From NCBI RefSeq assembly GCF_001421165.1, contig NZ_LMKB01000008.1:117194-156184 (forward strand): 38,991 nucleotides of DNA. Direction: 5' to 3'. The DNA comes from Frigoribacterium sp. Leaf8. Lineage in GTDB: Bacteria; Actinomycetota; Actinomycetes; Actinomycetales; Microbacteriaceae. How positions within the stretch are numbered: the stretch's first letter is position 1; every line of letters begins with the position of its first letter. The notes under the pieces were generated by a model. It was not told where the DNA came from, ran no database searches, and saw only the letters and a list, made by a program, of their open reading frames with translations. The position numbers and the translations under genes were made by a program. Shown one piece after another: positions 15,107 through 22,452 of the stretch.

Positions 15107-15946
15107 CTAGGGGATGAGGCGGCGCAGGCGTGCGGCGTCGGCCAGGTCGGCCCGGAAGCGGTCGAGCGTCGACAGCGTGTAGAGCCCGTCGATCTGCTGG
15201 TCGACCCAGAGCTGGTGGATGCGCTTGAGGTCGGCCTGACGGCTCTTCCAGCCGATGCCGTCGATCACGGCCATGACGGTCTGTCGGGGCAGCCGCACGT
15301 CGGCCATCTCCTCGATCTCGCGGACGGCGTCGGTCAGCTTCGAACCGGTCGAGTCGAACCCCTTCGCCGCGACCACGATGGCGGGGTCCTGCGCCGAGGG
15401 GATCACCAGGTCGCACGGCGCCGTGCGGTTCGCCCGGCCGGTGAACCGCGTCCGCGTGCCGCAGGCGAGTCCGAGGTCACGGGCGATGGCCTCGATCTCG
15501 TCCTCGAGCCGCCGACCCGACACCCCGGCGCGGATCGCCGACGCCCGGGTGCCGGCCCGGGCCGAGAGCAGGTCGCCGAAGTCGTACGTGCGGTGCCGCT
15601 GGGACGCGACGAGGCGGACGAGCTCGAACTCGTCGTCGAGGTGGGCGACCAGTTCGTCGGCCCGTCCCCGCGCGAGCGTCAGCCAGCTGGGGGTGTCGAA
15701 GGCGTGCCGCAGCGAGTTGCGCAGCTTCTCCTGCGACAGCCCGACGGCCAGGCCGAGGGCGGGCACCCACGCCGGGTGCTGCCGGGTCCACTCGGCGAGG
15801 TGGTCGCGGTCGACGACGGGCAGGTCGCCGAGGCTCGCCGCGGCCCGGCCGAGGTCGGTCGCCGCGGCCGACGGCGCGGTCGGGTCGACGTGCGGGGTCA
15901 TGCGGCCGAGCGAGGCGACGTACTCGTCGAAGGTGGGGATCGTCAC
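15107..15946 (-). CDS. Probable type II restriction endonuclease
   Basis: 279 residues. It is coupled to the DNA methyltransferase by a 4-bp GTGA overlap, which is the main evidence for its role. The C-terminal part reads CDLVIPS (Asp179), then AIVVAAKGFDSTGSKLTDA (Lys195), as in PD-(D/E)xK nucleases of the DpnII/MboI type, with the TGSK motif following the catalytic Lys. The usual acidic residue two positions before Lys is Ala193, so a Glu such as Glu151 or Glu209 may take over, or the site is defective. The end, IDGLYTLSTLDRFRADLADA, is typical of this group. The recognition site is unknown. Confidence 0.7.
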   Translation of the reverse strand: MTIPTFDEYVASLGRMTPHVDPTAPSAAATDLGRAAASLGDLPVVDRDHLAEWTRQHPAWVPALGLAVGLSQEKLRNSLRHAFDTPSWLTLARGRADELVAHLDDEFELVRLVASQRHRTYDFGDLLSARAGTRASAIRAGVSGRRLEDEIEAIARDLGLACGTRTRFTGRANRTAPCDLVIPSAQDPAIVVAAKGFDSTGSKLTDAVREIEEMADVRLPRQTVMAVIDGIGWKSRQADLKRIHQLWVDQQIDGLYTLSTLDRFRADLADAARLRRLIP

Positions 15947-17109
15947 GGTCGGTCCCTCCCGACGAAGACGTACTCGGTGGCCGCGGTGCGGGTCGCCGCG
16001 CGGTGCGTACCGAAGCTGTAGGTGTGGTCGACCACGCGCACCTCGACGTGCGGCTTGACCGTGCGCATCAGCTGCTCGATGCGCTCGCGGCTCGGCACGG
16101 CGTTCGACGAGTACGACAGCACGAGCGCCCCGGCGTCGGCGAACTGCTCGAAGGTGCGCACGAGGGCGTCGTCGACCGTGCGCGGGTAGGCGAACGGCGT
16201 GAACAGCTTGGCGATCTTCTTCGTCTTGGTCTCGGTCATGATCGTCTGCCCCCGCCAGTACACGGCCAGCCCCTGCAGGAAGTGGTACCGCTTCATGTAG
16301 TCCGCGTCGTCCCGAGGAGGCGCGTAGGGCGGATCGAGGTACACCAGGTCGGCGGGTGGTCGCCCGAGGTCGGCGACGTCGCCCTCGACGGCCTCGTGCG
16401 CGAGCCCGTCGTCGAACACCGTCGCACCGTAGGCCCGGACGGCCGCCCGGAACTGCTCGGCCATGGTCAGCCGCAGGTCGCGGCGTCCGTCGTCGTACCG
16501 CGCCCCGGTGAAGGTGAAGACGCCCCGGGGCTGCTTGCGCGCCGCGGCCAGCACGAGGCCCGCGATCGCGAGGTCGCGCTCGGCACCGACGAGCCGGTCG
16601 ACGTGCGACCAGGCCGAGTCGAGGAACGCCCGGTCGTCGGCCGAGAAGAACACGCCGTCGAAGGTGCGGCGGACGACGTCGCGGTCGTCCGCGGGCGGGC
16701 CGCAGATCTCGTCGACGAGCTCGTCGGACAGCGTCGTCGACCCGTTGACGACGGAGGCGCGGGCGATGACCGCGGGGAACGCCAGGAAGTCGTTGCTCAC
16801 GACCTGGCGACCTTCCGCCTTCATCAGGTACGAGACGACGCCGGACCCGCTGAAGGCGTCGATCGCGGTCGAGGGCCGCACCGCGCCTCCTCGGCCTCCG
16901 GGTTCGCGGCTCGACACGGGCGCGACGCTCGAGAAGACGTCGTGCAGCACGGGCAGCAGCGCGTACTTCGAGCCCATGTAGCGCAGGCGGGGGAAGGCGG
17001 CGACGCGGGCGGGCACGGGGGCGGCCCCGGTCGCCGTGGCGGCCCCGGTCGCGGAGGACTGCCTCACGGTGGGCCGGCTCGCGGCGGAGGGCACGAGCTC
17101 GACGGTCAC
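15943..17109 (-). CDS. D12-class DNA adenine N6-methyltransferase
   Basis: 388 residues. LRYMGSKYALLP and TAIDAFSGSGVVSYLMK (FSGSG at 86-90) form the SAM-binding part, and LVYLDPPYAPP (DPPY 259-262) is the catalytic motif of amino-methyltransferases. The order of motifs is that of the alpha/D12 class (Dam, DpnM). It protects host DNA from the coupled nuclease. The N-terminal 40 residues are low-complexity. Start GTG 17109: CAGACT lies 6 nt upstream, suggesting a leaderless transcript. The recognition sequence cannot be read off. GATC is common in this window, so avoidance gives no support for it. Confidence 0.85.
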   Translation of the reverse strand: MTVELVPSAASRPTVRQSSATGAATATGAAPVPARVAAFPRLRYMGSKYALLPVLHDVFSSVAPVSSREPGGRGGAVRPSTAIDAFSGSGVVSYLMKAEGRQVVSNDFLAFPAVIARASVVNGSTTLSDELVDEICGPPADDRDVVRRTFDGVFFSADDRAFLDSAWSHVDRLVGAERDLAIAGLVLAAARKQPRGVFTFTGARYDDGRRDLRLTMAEQFRAAVRAYGATVFDDGLAHEAVEGDVADLGRPPADLVYLDPPYAPPRDDADYMKRYHFLQGLAVYWRGQTIMTETKTKKIAKLFTPFAYPRTVDDALVRTFEQFADAGALVLSYSSNAVPSRERIEQLMRTVKPHVEVRVVDHTYSFGTHRAATRTAATEYVFVGRDRP

Positions 17110-17128
17110 CGGGCAAGTCTGCCGCACG

Positions 17129-18580
17129 TCAGCGGTCGGACGGGCTCCGGGTGCGGGAGTCGAGGTCGACGCGCTCGGCGTGCGGGACGCTGCCGGTGGT
17201 CGTGCCGGCGATGCGCAGGCTCTCTTGTCGCAGCTCGAGCTGGGCGACGACGAGCGCCGCGAGGTCGGCGAGGTTGGCGACCTGCTCGTCACTGGCCGTG
17301 CCCGGCTCGCGACCGATCACCGAGAGGGTGCCGATCGTGTGGCCGTCGCGCCGGGTGAGGGGCACGCTGACGTAGAACCGCATGCCGAGCGGACCGGTGA
17401 CCAGCGGGCTCGACGCCACGCGACGGTCGGTGGCGGCGTCCTCGATGACGAGCGGCTCGGACGAGTGGACGGCCCCGAGCGAGAGGTCGATGTGCCGGGC
17501 GATGTCGCCCACGGCGGGGTCGTAGTGGGTCGTGAACCACGTGCGGTCGTCGTCGATCACGGTCGCCAGGGCGATGGGCGCCGAGAACAGGCGGGCCGCC
17601 ATGGCGGTGACGCGGTCGAGCGCCTCGTTGGGCAGGGTGTCGAGCACCTCGCTGTGGTCGAAGGGCTCGGTGTCGCCCCCGCGCATCGAGCCGTCGCCGG
17701 TCGACAGGTCGCCCACGGCGTCGCGGTGCTCGGTCGTCTCGGTGATGACCACGTCGCGCATCATCGCGACGAGCTCGGCCCGCGTCGGCCGCTCGGCGGG
17801 GTCCCGGCGGGTCATCGCCCGCAAGGCGTGACGCCAGTGCTCGGGCAGCGGGTCGGGCAGCACCGGGTCGCGCGACAGCCGGGCCACGGCCGACTCGACG
17901 AGCGACCCCGGGAACTCGCGTCGACGCGTGAAGCACTGCAGCAGCACGAGGCCGAGGCTGTAGACGTCGCTCGGGGGGCCGACCTGGCCGCCCACGGCCT
18001 GCTCGGGGCTGAGGTACGCCGCGGTGCCGGTGGTGACGCCCTCGGCGGTGAGCCGTTCGACGTCCTCGGTGAGGGCGATGCCGAAGTCGGCGAGCTTGGC
18101 CCGGGCGCGGGCCGCCTCGTGGTCGCCGTAGTCGACGAGCAGGATGTTCGACGGCTTGATGTCGCGGTGCACCACCGCGTGGCCGTGGATGTAGTCGAGC
18201 GCCTCGGCCATGTCGTAGCCGATCTCGGCGATGTGCCTCGGGGCGAGCGCGCCGTGCCGCAGACGGTCTTCGAGGTTGAGGCCGGCGATCAGCGGCATCA
18301 CGAGGAAGCGTTGCGGACCGTTCGGCCCCTGCTCGACGCCGGCGTCGAAGAGACCGACGAGGCCGTGGTGCTCGAGGCTCGACAGCACGCCGAGCTCGGC
18401 CTCTTGTCGGGCCGGGTCGACCATCGCGCTGTGGAAGACCTTGATCGCGACCGTGCGGTTGAGGCTCTCGTCGACGGCCTTGTAGACGGTCGCCATGCCG
18501 CCGCGGCCCACGACGGACTGCAGGCGGTAGCGCTCGGCGAGGACGCGATCGAGCGCGTCGTCCTGCTGTGGCGCGGCCAT
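17129..18580 (-). CDS. Serine/threonine protein kinase with C-terminal GAF domain
   Basis: 483 residues. Residues about 18-285 are a complete Hanks-type kinase: GRGGMATVYKA (glycine loop 25-30), Lys47 in VAIKVF, VVHRDIKPSN (138-143), LADFGIAL (165-167) and GTAAYLSPEQA. Residues about 320-465 form a GAF domain (LFSAPIALATVIDDDRTWF, RFYVSVPL, IGTLSVIG), probably a small-molecule or redox sensor. There is no membrane helix and no PASTA repeat, so it should be a soluble signalling kinase. ATG 18580 follows a GAGGGGGAGG run. The substrate is unknown; the neighbours give no clear clue. Confidence 0.92.
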   Translation of the reverse strand: MAAPQQDDALDRVLAERYRLQSVVGRGGMATVYKAVDESLNRTVAIKVFHSAMVDPARQEAELGVLSSLEHHGLVGLFDAGVEQGPNGPQRFLVMPLIAGLNLEDRLRHGALAPRHIAEIGYDMAEALDYIHGHAVVHRDIKPSNILLVDYGDHEAARARAKLADFGIALTEDVERLTAEGVTTGTAAYLSPEQAVGGQVGPPSDVYSLGLVLLQCFTRRREFPGSLVESAVARLSRDPVLPDPLPEHWRHALRAMTRRDPAERPTRAELVAMMRDVVITETTEHRDAVGDLSTGDGSMRGGDTEPFDHSEVLDTLPNEALDRVTAMAARLFSAPIALATVIDDDRTWFTTHYDPAVGDIARHIDLSLGAVHSSEPLVIEDAATDRRVASSPLVTGPLGMRFYVSVPLTRRDGHTIGTLSVIGREPGTASDEQVANLADLAALVVAQLELRQESLRIAGTTTGSVPHAERVDLDSRTRSPSDR

Positions 18581-18781
18581 CGCCTCCCCCTCGTGACTGG
18601 TGTGTGGTCCATCCTGTCGCATGCGGGGCGATCTCGTGACGGTCCGGCGGGTGACGATCACATCACGACGAGGTCACGCCCATCGCCCGGGGACCCCGGC
18701 GCGAGCGGGCCGGACCTTGCGATGCCCTGGGAGAACGTCGTCGTCGGGAAGGCATCGGGCGGGCCATCGGTTGCGTTGCGC

Positions 18782-19432
18782 ATGACAACCTACGGAATCA
18801 TCGGAGCAGGCAACATCGGCAGCCAGGTCGCCCGGGCGGTCATCGCCCACGGCCACGACGTCGTGATCAGCAACTCGCGCGGCCCCGAGACCCTGGCCGA
18901 CCTCGTGGCCGACCTCGGCCCCAAGGCCCGGGCCGCCACGGCGACCGAGGCCGGCGAAGCGGGCGACGTCGTCGTCGTCACCGTCCCCCTCAAGAACGTC
19001 GACCAGGTGCCCGTCGAGCCGCTCGCGGGCAAGACCGTGATCGACACGAACAACTACTACTTCGAGCGCGACGGCCACATCACCGCGCTCGACGAGGGCA
19101 CCGACACGACCGCCGAGATGCTGCAGCGCCACCTGCCCACCAGCACGGTCGTCAAGGGCTTCAACCACATCCCGGCCGACGACATCACGACCGACACCGC
19201 CCCGGCCGGCACCCCCGACCGCCGCGCGCTGGCCACGTCGAGCGACTCCCCCGAGGCCGTCGCCCTGATGACCGACCTCTACGACGAGCTCGGCTTCGAC
19301 ACCGTCGACGTCAGCCCGTTGTCCGAGAGCTGGCGCGTGGAGCGCGACCGCCCGGCCTACGTCGTCCGTCAGACGAAGGACGAGCTCGTCGCCAACCTGG
19401 CGAAGGCGAACCGGGTGCCGCAGGCCTCCTGA
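18782..19432 (+). CDS. NADPH-dependent F420 reductase-like oxidoreductase
   Basis: 216 residues. A Rossmann start, YGIIGAGNIGSQVARAVIAHGHDVVISNSRGPETL, has the GxGNxG of the F420-dependent NADP oxidoreductase (FNO) family, with NSR at the end of strand 2 as expected for NADP phosphate recognition. VVVVTVPLKNVDQVP and KTVIDTNNYY follow the family. Relatives include true F420H2:NADP oxidoreductases and F420-independent reductases, and nothing here decides between them. The ATG is weakly preceded by any ribosome site. The gene is convergent with the DUF4307 gene, and a strong palindrome lies between. Confidence 0.82.
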   Translation: MTTYGIIGAGNIGSQVARAVIAHGHDVVISNSRGPETLADLVADLGPKARAATATEAGEAGDVVVVTVPLKNVDQVPVEPLAGKTVIDTNNYYFERDGHITALDEGTDTTAEMLQRHLPTSTVVKGFNHIPADDITTDTAPAGTPDRRALATSSDSPEAVALMTDLYDELGFDTVDVSPLSESWRVERDRPAYVVRQTKDELVANLAKANRVPQAS

Positions 19433-19457
19433 CCCGGCCGGGCGGTGACGCCGCCCG

Positions 19458-19506
19458 ACGAACGCGACCCGCGCCTCCTGCAGGAGGCGCGGGTCGCGTC
19501 GTTCGT
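19458..19506. terminator. Bidirectional terminator, 17-bp perfect palindrome plus 6-bp extension
   Basis: GCGACCCGCGCCTCCTG (19464-19480) is followed without a gap by its exact reverse complement (19481-19497). After a 3-nt bulge, GTTCGT (19501-19506) pairs with ACGAAC (19458-19463). The palindrome is built from two facing AGGAGGCGC words. It lies between the convergent F420 reductase-like and DUF4307 genes. There is no U-tract. Confidence 0.75.
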
Positions 19507-19517
19507 GGAGGTGCCGG

Positions 19518-19943
19518 TCAGAGCACCCAGCAGCGGTAGGCCGAACCGGTCACCGCGCGTTCGCTGGTCACGAGCGAGGTCGTGTAGGTCTGCGTGAACG
19601 TGTCGACCGCGGGGAGGTCGACGACCTTCCACCCGACCACCGCGCGGTTCTCGTTCAGCGCCTGCACCGCACAGCCGACGTCCGTGCCGCCCGCGACGTT
19701 GATCGTGTACTGCACCTGGACGGCGTCGTCGCCCGCGACGGTGAAGCCGTAGTGGCTCACCTCGAGCTCGGCCGAGTCACCGTCGAACGCGACGAGCACG
19801 ACCCAGGCCGCCACCACGACGGCCACGACGGCACCCGCGACGAGGGCGATCAGTCGCGATCGACGAGTCCGGCCCGGCCGCCGGCCGTACCGACTGTCGA
19901 GCCGTGAGGCCGGATCGGCGCGCGCCGGGTCGAGGGTCTGCAT
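19518..19943 (-). CDS. DUF4307 single-pass membrane protein
   Basis: 141 residues. A basic cytoplasmic N terminus containing RYGRRPGRTRRSR is followed by one membrane helix (about residues 31-52) and an outside beta-rich domain (VSHYGFTVAGDDAVQVQYTINV) with two Cys (GCAVQA, YRCWVL) that could form a disulfide. The pattern fits the actinobacterial DUF4307 family, of unknown function. The ATG lies 7 nt after the minus-strand TACCCT, so it is leaderless, with a GCGCCTCC element abutting that hexamer. Confidence 0.78.
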   Translation of the reverse strand: MQTLDPARADPASRLDSRYGRRPGRTRRSRLIALVAGAVVAVVVAAWVVLVAFDGDSAELEVSHYGFTVAGDDAVQVQYTINVAGGTDVGCAVQALNENRAVVGWKVVDLPAVDTFTQTYTTSLVTSERAVTGSAYRCWVL

Positions 19944-19950
19944 GGCGTCA

Positions 19951-19964
19951 AGGGTAGGAGGCGC
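19951..19964 (-). promoter_or_regulatory. Leaderless promoter of the DUF4307 gene with abutting GCGCCTCC
   Basis: Minus strand: GCGCCTCC, then TACCCT (19951-19956), then 7 nt, then ATG at 19943. The geometry is identical to that before 6494. Confidence 0.6.
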
Positions 19965-20068
19965 CGGCTCGGAACCGCATGGACGTCACGTCCCGCGGTG
20001 GCCGGCCGGCCGAGGCGGGCCGCCTGGACGGCTCGGGCCGCCTCGTCGGGTCAACCCGCCTCGAGGGG

Positions 20069-20152
20069 TCAGGCCGCTTCGGCCGCGAAGAGCATCGACA
20101 GGTCGAGGGGCTCGGTGGGGGCCAGTTCGACGTAGACCAGGTCGTCGTTCAC
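20069..20152 (-). CDS. 27-residue peptide coupled to an upstream small membrane protein
   Basis: A GTG start at 20152 overlaps the TGA of the preceding 56-aa ORF (GTGA), a sign of translational coupling. The product is acidic, with no signal peptide or Cys, and ends MLFAAEAA: it begins VNDDLVYVEL and continues APTEPLDLS. I recognise no family. It could be a small regulator, a RiPP-like precursor or a chance frame. The tight overlap is the only support. Confidence 0.4.
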   Translation of the reverse strand: MNDDLVYVELAPTEPLDLSMLFAAEAA

Positions 20153-20319
20153 AGGAAGAGCCCGTTGCTGAGGAAGAGCGCGGCGACGAGGCTCGCGCTG
20201 GCGCCGACGGCCGCCGTGGCGATGACGAAGAGGGTCGCCTGGCGTTCGGTCTCGCGGACCTCGGAGAAGGGGCTCTGGTCCGCGTCGATGCGGCGACGCG
20301 ACGGCGTGAGGAGTGTCAT
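20149..20319 (-). CDS. 56-residue single-pass membrane protein, first gene of a tiny operon
   Basis: The N-terminal 28 residues are hydrophilic (SRRRIDADQSPFSEVRETER), followed by one C-terminal membrane helix (about residues 29-53, ATLFVIATAAVGASASLVAA) and a short SNGLFL tail. No family is recognised. ATG 20319 has only a weak ribosome site. Two AT-rich palindromes lie about 120-165 bp upstream. With the overlapping 27-aa ORF it forms a compact two-peptide unit. The amphipathic charge layout (basic then acidic, then helix) suggests a regulatory or anchoring peptide (inference). Confidence 0.5.
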   Translation of the reverse strand: MTLLTPSRRRIDADQSPFSEVRETERQATLFVIATAAVGASASLVAALFLSNGLFL

Positions 20320-20438
20320 GGTGTGTCCGATCTCGGCAGCCCTGTGCTGCCTGCCCGTGATGCTGTTGCCGGAGGGGGCGCGACCCGGTCGCGTCCCGCA
20401 CCGCCCGTGAAGTCGGTGCATAGGAATGAAACCACGGG

Positions 20439-20487
20439 ATAGCTAGTCCCTCTAACTACTCGACCGGGCTGTTCGCATTGCGGACAG
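20439..20487. promoter_or_regulatory. Two palindromic candidate operators in the gap 20320-20650
   Basis: TAGCTAG (20439-20445) faces CTAACTA (20451-20457) across 5 nt with one mismatch, in the style of LuxR/NarL-type sites. CTGTTCGCA (20469-20477) faces TGCGGACAG (20479-20487) across one base with one mismatch. On the minus strand, TATGCA (20416-20421) could be a -10 for the 56-aa gene, which would place the first palindrome near -40 as an activator site (inference). Confidence 0.45.
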
Positions 20488-20553
20488 CGCCCCCTCTCCG
20501 TCGTCGACCAAGCCGGCTCCGAGGCCTGATTCCCCGGCCTTCTGCGCCACCCA

Positions 20554-20643
20554 CCCCCGAAAGGGGAATGTCCTCATTTCGGGGGACCGGCAGACTGACC
20601 TCGGTCTCGGGACGAGACCGCCGGAGGCCGCGCCTCCTGCACT
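20554..20643 (+). promoter_or_regulatory. Hairpin-rich stretch and leaderless-type promoter before the SGNH-like gene
   Basis: CCCCCGAAA (20554-20562) pairs perfectly with TTTCGGGGG (20577-20585). The same left arm can instead fold as CCCC-GAAA-GGGG (20555-20566), so the two are mutually exclusive. Then GGTCTCG (20603-20609) pairs with CGAGACC (20613-20619), and GGAGGC (20623-20628) with GCCTCC (20632-20637). TGCACT (20638-20643), directly after GCGCCTCC, lies 7 nt before TTG 20651. Confidence 0.5.
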
Positions 20644-20650
20644 GCACGGA

Positions 20651-21463
20651 TTGCGAACGCACATGCCCCTGGTCGAGACCCCGACCCCCCGCCCGCACGG
20701 CCGCCTGATCGCGGCCGTCCTGCGCGCCTCCCAACCCCTCTTCCGCCTGCACCTCGCGCTGTACCGGCGCGAGGTGGCGCGGGCGCCCTACCCCCGCGAC
20801 GCCCGCCGCATGACCATCGACGGCCCGGACCCCGTGCACCTGCTCTTCGTCGGCAGCATCGCCGTCGAGGGCTTCGGCGTGCTCGCGCACGACCTGACCT
20901 GCGCCAGCCAGACCGCCCGCCTCGTCGGCTCGGCCCGGGGCCGCGGCGTCACCTGGCGCGAGGTCTCGGCACCCGTGCTCACCGCCGCCGAGGCCGCCCG
21001 CGTCGAGCTGCCGACCGACCCCGCGGAGGCGGCGGTGGTGCTGCTCGGCATCTGTGACGTCCTGCTGGCGACCGGGGGCGCCTCCTGGGAGGCCGACCTC
21101 CGCCGTCTCGCCGACCGGGTGCGCGAGACGGCCGGCCCCGACTGCCGCATGGTCTACGTCGGCATCCCGCCGATGGCCGAGTTCCGGCCGATCCCCCCGG
21201 TGGCCAAGCGACTGCTGACCCGTCAGATCGAACGGCTGAACGCGCTGACGGCCCGGGTCGCCCTGACCACGCCCGGCGCATCGTGGGTGCCGTTCCCCGA
21301 GTGGCGGTCCGAGGGGCTGTACCACCAGGAGCTGTTGTCGTGGGCCACCATGCACCGGCGCTGGGGGCAGGCGATCGCGCCGGCCGTGGTGAGGTCGCTC
21401 GGGGGCGTCACCGCCGCCGAGGCGCGCCACGAGAGCGACCCCGGGCCGGGAGTCCCGGCCTAG
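20651..21463 (+). CDS. SGNH/GDSL-hydrolase-like protein
   Basis: 270 residues if started at TTG 20651, which lies 7 nt after a TGCACT hexamer. ATG 20663 would give 266; neither has a ribosome site. LLFVGSIAVEGFGVL puts Ser69 at the block I nucleophile position (G-S in place of GDS), LLGICDVLLATGG resembles block III without the usual Asn, and YVGIPPM follows. The late HQELLSWATMHRRW offers His224 or His234 for the catalytic base. It may be an esterase or acyltransferase with altered motifs, or a non-catalytic relative. Its stop TAG is shared with the convergent Septum_form gene in one CTAG. Confidence 0.65.
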   Translation: MRTHMPLVETPTPRPHGRLIAAVLRASQPLFRLHLALYRREVARAPYPRDARRMTIDGPDPVHLLFVGSIAVEGFGVLAHDLTCASQTARLVGSARGRGVTWREVSAPVLTAAEAARVELPTDPAEAAVVLLGICDVLLATGGASWEADLRRLADRVRETAGPDCRMVYVGIPPMAEFRPIPPVAKRLLTRQIERLNALTARVALTTPGASWVPFPEWRSEGLYHQELLSWATMHRRWGQAIAPAVVRSLGGVTAAEARHESDPGPGVPA

Positions 21464-22272
21464 ACGCCCGAGTCCGCCAGGCTGCCGACGCGGCTCGTGC
21501 CGTAGGTGTACACGTAGCAGACGACCGAGCGCTCGCCATCGTCCCAGCCCTTCTCGGTCGGGGCGAGCACGCCGTAGTCGGCGAGGGACTCGTCGTACGA
21601 GGCCCCGACGTAGTCGTCGAAGGCCGCGTCGCAGAGGGCGGCCGCCTCGTCGAGGACCTCGACGCCGCCGGGGAACGCGCCGCCGTCCAGCTCGCTCACC
21701 AGGTAGGCCTCCTCGTCGTGAGCCTCGTCGCAGGAGGTCGTCTCGACGTCGCCGGTGCCCTCGCGGCCGAGGTCGCCGACGGTGAAGCAGGTGCCGACGT
21801 CGAGCCCGTCCACGCCGGTCACCCCCGAGAAGTCGAGCGGGTAGAGGTAGTCGCCGTAGACCGCGTCCGAACCGAAGTACGTCGTGGGGTCCTCGCCGCC
21901 GGAGGTGTAGCCGTCGTCGTAGCCGGCCGAGCCGCCGGCGAGCGTCATCCCGCCGAGCAGGCCGGCCCCGCCGCCGACGATCAGGGCGACGACGGCCGTG
22001 CCGACGATCGCGAGGACCCACGGCGTCTTCGAGGGCTGCACCGGCAGGGCGGGGAGGAACGCAGGAGGCGCGGCGTAGGGGTCCTGCGTCGGCCACGGCT
22101 GCCAGGGCGCCTGGGCCTGCGGCTGCGGCTGGGAGTGGGAGTGGGGCTGCCAGCCGGACGGCTGCTGCTCGGGCTGCGGCCACCCCTGCTGTTGCGGCTG
22201 CTGCTCGGGCTGCGGCCACCCCTGCGGTTGCGGCTGCTGGTCGGGCACGCCCGGCTCGATCGGTGTGCTCAC
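21460..22272 (-). CDS. Septum_form-family membrane protein with Gln/Pro-rich N terminus
   Basis: 270 residues. The N-terminal 75 residues are rich in Gln, Pro and Trp with repeated GWPQPEQQP. A membrane helix follows (WVLAIVGTAVVALIVGGGAGLL), then an outside domain with the Septum_form pattern VGTCFTVGDLG, TTSCDEAHDEEAY and FPGG, and four Cys. Related actinobacterial proteins are annotated as septum formation, with little direct evidence. The GTG at 22272 follows AAGGGGA. The tail overlaps the SGNH-like gene by four bases on the other strand. Confidence 0.75.
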   Translation of the reverse strand: MSTPIEPGVPDQQPQPQGWPQPEQQPQQQGWPQPEQQPSGWQPHSHSQPQPQAQAPWQPWPTQDPYAAPPAFLPALPVQPSKTPWVLAIVGTAVVALIVGGGAGLLGGMTLAGGSAGYDDGYTSGGEDPTTYFGSDAVYGDYLYPLDFSGVTGVDGLDVGTCFTVGDLGREGTGDVETTSCDEAHDEEAYLVSELDGGAFPGGVEVLDEAAALCDAAFDDYVGASYDESLADYGVLAPTEKGWDDGERSVVCYVYTYGTSRVGSLADSGV

Positions 22273-22382
22273 GGTCGTTCCCCTTCGTCGACCGGGCCGT
22301 CGGATGGCCGGGTCACGCCGGATCATATCCAGCGCCGGGCACCCCGTTCGACCCCCTGTCCGGGAAGACGACCGTGATCTGG

Positions 22383-22435
22383 TTGCCCACCCCTTCGGCC
22401 TGACCTACACTCGATCCGTTCGAACACACGTTCGA
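22383..22435 (+). promoter_or_regulatory. SOS promoter: TTGCCC-17-TACACT with perfect LexA box
   Basis: The -35 TTGCCC (22383-22388), a 17-bp spacer and the -10 TACACT (22406-22411) are followed by TCGAAC-ACAC-GTTCGA (22420-22435), a perfect actinobacterial LexA box covering the expected start of transcription. AGGAGG and the ATG follow. This is the clearest promoter of the window. Confidence 0.9.
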
Positions 22436-22452
22436 ACGTGCAGGAGGACGAC

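Noticed and set aside
15943-17109. Assigning GATC as the methylase site from the Dam-like class
   Set aside because: D12 enzymes have varied sites, and GATC is frequent in this window, so no sign of avoidance supports it.
18782-19432. Taking the FNO-like protein and the LLM protein as proof of coenzyme F420 in this organism
   Set aside because: Both families include members that use FMN or NADP only, and no F420 biosynthesis gene is in the window.
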